Shown: in pieces, positions 60,849 to 64,000 of the stretch
How the letters are laid out: the number at the start of each line of letters is the position of its first letter
How positions within the stretch are numbered: the stretch's first letter is position 1
The notes under the pieces: model-generated
What the model was told of the DNA's origin: nothing
The model's database searches: none
What the model saw: the letters and a program-made list of their open reading frames with translations, nothing else
Origin: Paenibacillus sp. FSL H7-0357
GTDB taxonomy: Bacteria; Bacillota; Bacilli; Paenibacillales; Paenibacillaceae
Assembly: GCF_000758525.1 (NCBI RefSeq)
Contig: NZ_CP009241.1
Coordinates: 2,666,001-2,730,000 of the forward strand
Length of the DNA: 64,000 nucleotides
Direction of reading: 5' to 3'
Made by a program: the position numbers and the translations under genes

Positions 60849-62231
60849 ATGAAACAATTCAAACAGGGTATGGTTCCATTGCTTGCGAGCCTGATGCTGG
60901 TTCTTGCTGCCTGCGGCAACAATTCAAATGCAGATGAGAACAATAATGCAGCCGGCAGCACCTCCTCAGGCAGTGATGGGGAAGTTAGTGCCGCTGCCGC
61001 TCCGGTAAAACTCAGCTGGTGGCATTCTATGTCCGGTGCGGGTGAAAAAGCGATTAATCAGATTGTCTCCGACTTCAATGCCAGCCAGACAGGCATCAAG
61101 GTGGAAGCGGTGTACCAGGGTAAATATGATGAAAGCTTGAACAAGCTGAAAGCCTCCATCGGCTCGAACAGCGGACCGGATCTGATCCAGGTCTATGAAA
61201 TCGGCAGCAAGTTTATGATTGATTCGAAGATGATCACACCGGTGCAGCAGTTTATCGACCAGGACGGCTTTGATCTGTCAGGTCTGGAACCCAACATTAT
61301 CCGATACTATACGATTGACGATAAATTGAATGCGATGCCGTTCAATACGTCCAATCCGATTCTTTATTATAATAAAGATGCTTTCAAAGCAGCCGGACTT
61401 GATCCTGAGAACCCGCCTAAGACATTTGAGGAATTCGAAGCCGCTGCCAAAGCATTAAGCAAAGACGGTAAAGCCGGAGCGACAATTGCCATCTACGGCT
61501 GGTTCATGGAGCAGCTGTTTGCCAATCAGAACGCAGATTATGTTAATAACGGCAATGGGCGCGAAGCCGCTGCCACAGAATCGCTGCTGGCTTCGGATGC
61601 CGGTGTAAGCACACTGGAATGGTGGAAAAAGATGGTCGACGATAAAGTAGTCGCCAATCTGGGACGGGACACAGATGATACGGATAGCGCGTTCGCTGCA
61701 GGTCAGGTAGCGATGACACTGAACTCTACGGCTTCGCTGCGCAATATGGTAGAGGCGGCTGGCGGCAAATTCGAGGTTGGCACAGGTTTCCTGCCGAAAC
61801 CTGCCTCGGCGAAGGACGGCGGAGTGATTGTCGGAGGAGCCAGCCTGTATATTATGAACAACAAACCGGAAGCGCAGCAGAAGGCGGCATGGGAATTTAT
61901 CAAATATGTGGCCTCACCGGAGGTTCAGGCAAAATGGAGTGTAAGCACCGGGTACTTCCCGATTAACAAGGCTGCTTATGAGCAGCAGGTGCTCAAGGAT
62001 AATATGGTGAAATATCCGCAGTTCCAGACTGCTGTTGATCAGCTTCATGCTTCGAGTGCTTCAACGGCGACCTCGGGTGCGGTAATGGGCGTATTCCCCG
62101 AAGCACGCCAGATTGTTGAAGGTGCGATTGAAGAAGCGCTGAACGGACAAAAAGAGCCTAAACAGGCGCTGGAGGATGCCGGCAAACAGATTACCGAGAA
62201 AATCGGCCAGTACAATGCTACGGTGAAATAG
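60849..62231 (+). CDS. substrate-binding lipoprotein (UgpB-like)
   Basis: The 460-residue product starts at ATG 60849 behind AAGGGAGAG. It has a lipoprotein signal with lipobox LVLAACGNN, a low-complexity linker (NSNADENNNAAGSTSSGSDG), then a CUT1 binding domain: LSWWHSMSGAGEKAINQIVS, NSGPDLIQVYEIGSKFMID, PFNTSNPILYYNKDAFKAAG and YGWFMEQLFANQNADYV. The WHSM and YGWF motifs match UgpB-type proteins for glycerol 3-phosphate or glycerophosphodiesters. It is membrane-anchored outside the cell, and is followed by a strong terminator. Confidence 0.92.
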   Translation: MKQFKQGMVPLLASLMLVLAACGNNSNADENNNAAGSTSSGSDGEVSAAAAPVKLSWWHSMSGAGEKAINQIVSDFNASQTGIKVEAVYQGKYDESLNKLKASIGSNSGPDLIQVYEIGSKFMIDSKMITPVQQFIDQDGFDLSGLEPNIIRYYTIDDKLNAMPFNTSNPILYYNKDAFKAAGLDPENPPKTFEEFEAAAKALSKDGKAGATIAIYGWFMEQLFANQNADYVNNGNGREAAATESLLASDAGVSTLEWWKKMVDDKVVANLGRDTDDTDSAFAAGQVAMTLNSTASLRNMVEAAGGKFEVGTGFLPKPASAKDGGVIVGGASLYIMNNKPEAQQKAAWEFIKYVASPEVQAKWSVSTGYFPINKAAYEQQVLKDNMVKYPQFQTAVDQLHASSASTATSGAVMGVFPEARQIVEGAIEEALNGQKEPKQALEDAGKQITEKIGQYNATVK

Positions 62232-62275
62232 AACTCCGAAGTCAATGAATGAAGCTGCATTCGACAGCTGAAGTG

Positions 62276-62305
62276 GAAGCCGGGCAGATGCCCGGCTTCT
62301 TTTTT
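62276..62305 (+). terminator. intrinsic terminator of the importer operon
   Basis: GAAGCCGGGCA and TGCCCGGCTTC form a perfect 11-bp stem with a short loop, then TTTTTT. Confidence 0.93.
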
Positions 62306-62486
62306 GTTATATAAGGAATTAGATGTCCTCTGCAGAATGATCCTTCTATTGTGCCCGGAAACAGTTAACGTTTGGGGAAAAAGGGTCTATATAGGTTGTG
62401 GAATTGGATGAAATATCCTATTGCACGGGGCTTTTTTGTGTTTTTTGCATTCCTCTTAATTTAAACCCTCATCAATACGATAAATA

Positions 62487-62514
62487 TAAAGTGCTATTTG
62501 GAGTACCGCGATTA
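62487..62514 (+). promoter_or_regulatory. possible sigma-D (motility) promoter
   Basis: TAAA (62487-62490), 16 bp, CGCGATTA (62507-62514) resembles the TAAA-N15-GCCGATAA consensus of motility sigma factors, 50 bp before a chemoreceptor gene. The fit is partial. Confidence 0.4.
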
Positions 62515-62563
62515 TAGCAGTCTTTATTTATTCCATATAGTTACATCAAAGGGGGAACAGAAC

Positions 62564-64000
62564 GTGAGACACACCAGTAAAATGAAGATTGATTTAAGAT
62601 TGAAATTGTATTTGATCATTCTGGTTCCGCTGCTGGCTATGGGTGTACTGATTATGTGGTCCACAATAACATCCAGTACAAGTGCTTCATTAACTACGAT
62701 GCAGCATAACAATCAGCAATTGGCGGTGAACACCACGCAGCTGCTGGGCCAAGAATCCGAATCTATCAAGAAACTACATGCCAATGCTTCAGAGAAAAGC
62801 AATGAATACAAACGTCTTAGAAACGAGCTCATTACAGCACGTCTTCAATCAGGGGCGCTATATGTATACATGTATAATAAGACTTCCGAGGGTTGGGAGT
62901 ATACGGTAGACGGAGCAGGATGGGATGACCCTGATTATAGTCCTTATGGGGGTGAAATGAAATTTGCTCCCGAGATTGAGAAGCGATTATTAAGTGGTGA
63001 AGTAGTCACCACGGGTATTGTTAATGATCCGACCTGGGGCCAGCTGTTATCTTCATTCTCGCCCATCAAGGACTCAGGGGGTAAGATTATTGGTTATTTA
63101 GGCATTGATATTTCTGCTAAGGCAGTGAATCAAATATCAGCAGAAACTTTGGCTGACTCCTATCGGACGGTTATCCCTATTTTTGCTGTTGTGCTGATTC
63201 TATCGCTGCTGATGATGCTGTTCGTGGTGAGGGGAATCCTAAGGCAGGTTCGTGATATTAAGTCTAGTCTCGAGCAGGTCGCAGACGGGAATCTTAAAGT
63301 GATCTCAAGACATATCACGAAAGACCAGCTGGGCGATATCAGCGGATTGATTAACCGGATGGTCGTGCAATTAACGAAGATCATTGTTGGAATACAGCAA
63401 GGCTCAAGTACGCTGCAGCAGTCCTCGGGCAATATAGCCAACACGGTCCAGACGAACCAGCGCCAGACCGAAGAGCTGTCCCGTGCGATTGAGGAAATTG
63501 CTGCGGGTTCCATGAAGCAGGCTGAGGAAACAGAGCAATCGGTGAAGCATTCAGATAATCTCGGCAAAATTATGGATGAAGTGGGTTCATATGTGCATCA
63601 ATTTACTGATACTTCAGAGCGGTTGTTTGCTGTTCAAATGCAGGTTACCCGTGAACATGAGGCACTGCTGGAGAAGGGACGGGAGAATGCTAAGCGGGTC
63701 GGGCACCAGCAGGAGATTTCCAGATCACTGACGGCGCAATCCCAACTGGCTTCATCGATCAGCGGGCAAATCCACAGTATTCTGAAACAAACAAAGATCC
63801 TGTCACTGAACGCTTCTATTGAGGCGGCCAGAGCTGGTGATGCGGGTAAAGGCTTCGCGGTGGTCGCTGGAGAAATGGGCCAGCTTGCACGGCAATCCGA
63901 ACAATCTATTCAGGAGATTGATGCAATCCTGGGGTCCTTTGTACAAGAGACTCATCGTATGGGCAGCCAATTCGATGAGAATATAGCGGCGGTTAAGGAA
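62564..64000 (+). CDS. methyl-accepting chemotaxis protein, 3' end outside window
   Basis: A GTG at 62564 behind GGGGGAAC opens a frame that runs 479 codons to the window end. It has a membrane span near residues 14-36, an extracellular Cache-like domain ([54 protein letters not shown]), a second span near 199-221, HAMP, and a cytoplasmic signalling domain reaching the conserved hairpin tip ([34 protein letters not shown]). It senses an external ligand and signals through CheA/CheW to the flagella. An ATG at 62582 is an alternative start. Confidence 0.93.
   Translation, partial: MRHTSKMKIDLRLKLYLIILVPLLAMGVLIMWSTITSSTSASLTTMQHNNQQLAVNTTQLLGQESESIKKLHANASEKSNEYKRLRNELITARLQSGALYVYMYNKTSEGWEYTVDGAGWDDPDYSPYGGEMKFAPEIEKRLLSGEVVTTGIVNDPTWGQLLSSFSPIKDSGGKIIGYLGIDISAKAVNQISAETLADSYRTVIPIFAVVLILSLLMMLFVVRGILRQVRDIKSSLEQVADGNLKVISRHITKDQLGDISGLINRMVVQLTKIIVGIQQGSSTLQQSSGNIANTVQTNQRQTEELSRAIEEIAAGSMKQAEETEQSVKHSDNLGKIMDEVGSYVHQFTDTSERLFAVQMQVTREHEALLEKGRENAKRVGHQQEISRSLTAQSQLASSISGQIHSILKQTKILSLNASIEAARAGDAGKGFAVVAGEMGQLARQSEQSIQEIDAILGSFVQETHRMGSQFDENIAAVKE

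Overview
The window looks like a chromosomal stretch from a low-to-mid GC Gram-positive spore-former, most likely a Paenibacillus. The reasons are strong GGAGG ribosome sites with many TTG/GTG starts, dense intrinsic terminators, a Paenibacillus-style dispersed intergenic repeat (43139-43379), paired two-component/ABC exporter modules, a MalT-like ATPase regulator and an AimR/Alo-like peptide-signalling receptor. No rRNA, tRNA, CRISPR array, prophage or complete insertion sequence was seen. The species assignment is inference.

Layout. 1-1690: end of a ferric-type ABC permease and a beta-CASP-like metallo-hydrolase. 1762-7196 (minus): response regulator, kinase, ABC ATPase and FtsX-type permease. 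7387-9723: MalT-like STAND regulator that lacks its usual DNA-binding domain. 9780-11223: gene-poor, repeat-rich and decayed, with a 12-bp tandem array, small interspersed repeats and a frameshifted nuclease-like gene. 11401-19281: small accessory genes (phosphotransferase, GT8, DUF1801 pair, zinc-ribbon protein, a siderophore-binding-protein relic, CD3324-like protein, RidA with a divergent HxlR regulator, GNAT). 19385-24222: AraC regulator divergent from a nucleotidyltransferase and a UvrA paralogue. 24387-29556: GNAT, phosphotransferase, PlsY, O-antigen-ligase-like protein and a small protein. 29683-35041 (minus): second two-component system with a heterodimeric ABC exporter. 35280-39905: LytTR/DUF3021 pair, amidase, nucleotidyltransferase, unknown protein. 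40018-43719: subtilase divergent from a short repeat protein, an unknown protein, a phosphotransferase relic, a MITE-like element and a membrane protein. 43886-49031: TetR regulator, a UMP-kinase paralogue behind a leader peptide and attenuator, a flavin oxidoreductase and a UbiD-type decarboxylase.

49578-57938 is the most interesting part. A LacI-type operator precedes a tight five-gene operon: medium-chain dehydrogenase, GH13-fold protein, a sugar-binding-protein fold without any signal peptide, a RibD-C reductase and a MATE exporter. Directly downstream lies an XRE/TPR-like receptor gene followed by a 40-codon secreted pro-peptide gene. The receptor's 3' end and the peptide's 5' end are tandemly duplicated, and the first peptide copy is truncated and overlaps the receptor out of frame. 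This looks like a quorum-sensing pair of the AimR/Alo type beside an uncharacterised metabolic operon.

58185-64000: a RimJ-like acetyltransferase, a Ugp-like ABC importer (two permeases plus lipoprotein) and the first 479 codons of a methyl-accepting chemotaxis protein that runs off the window, behind a possible sigma-D promoter.
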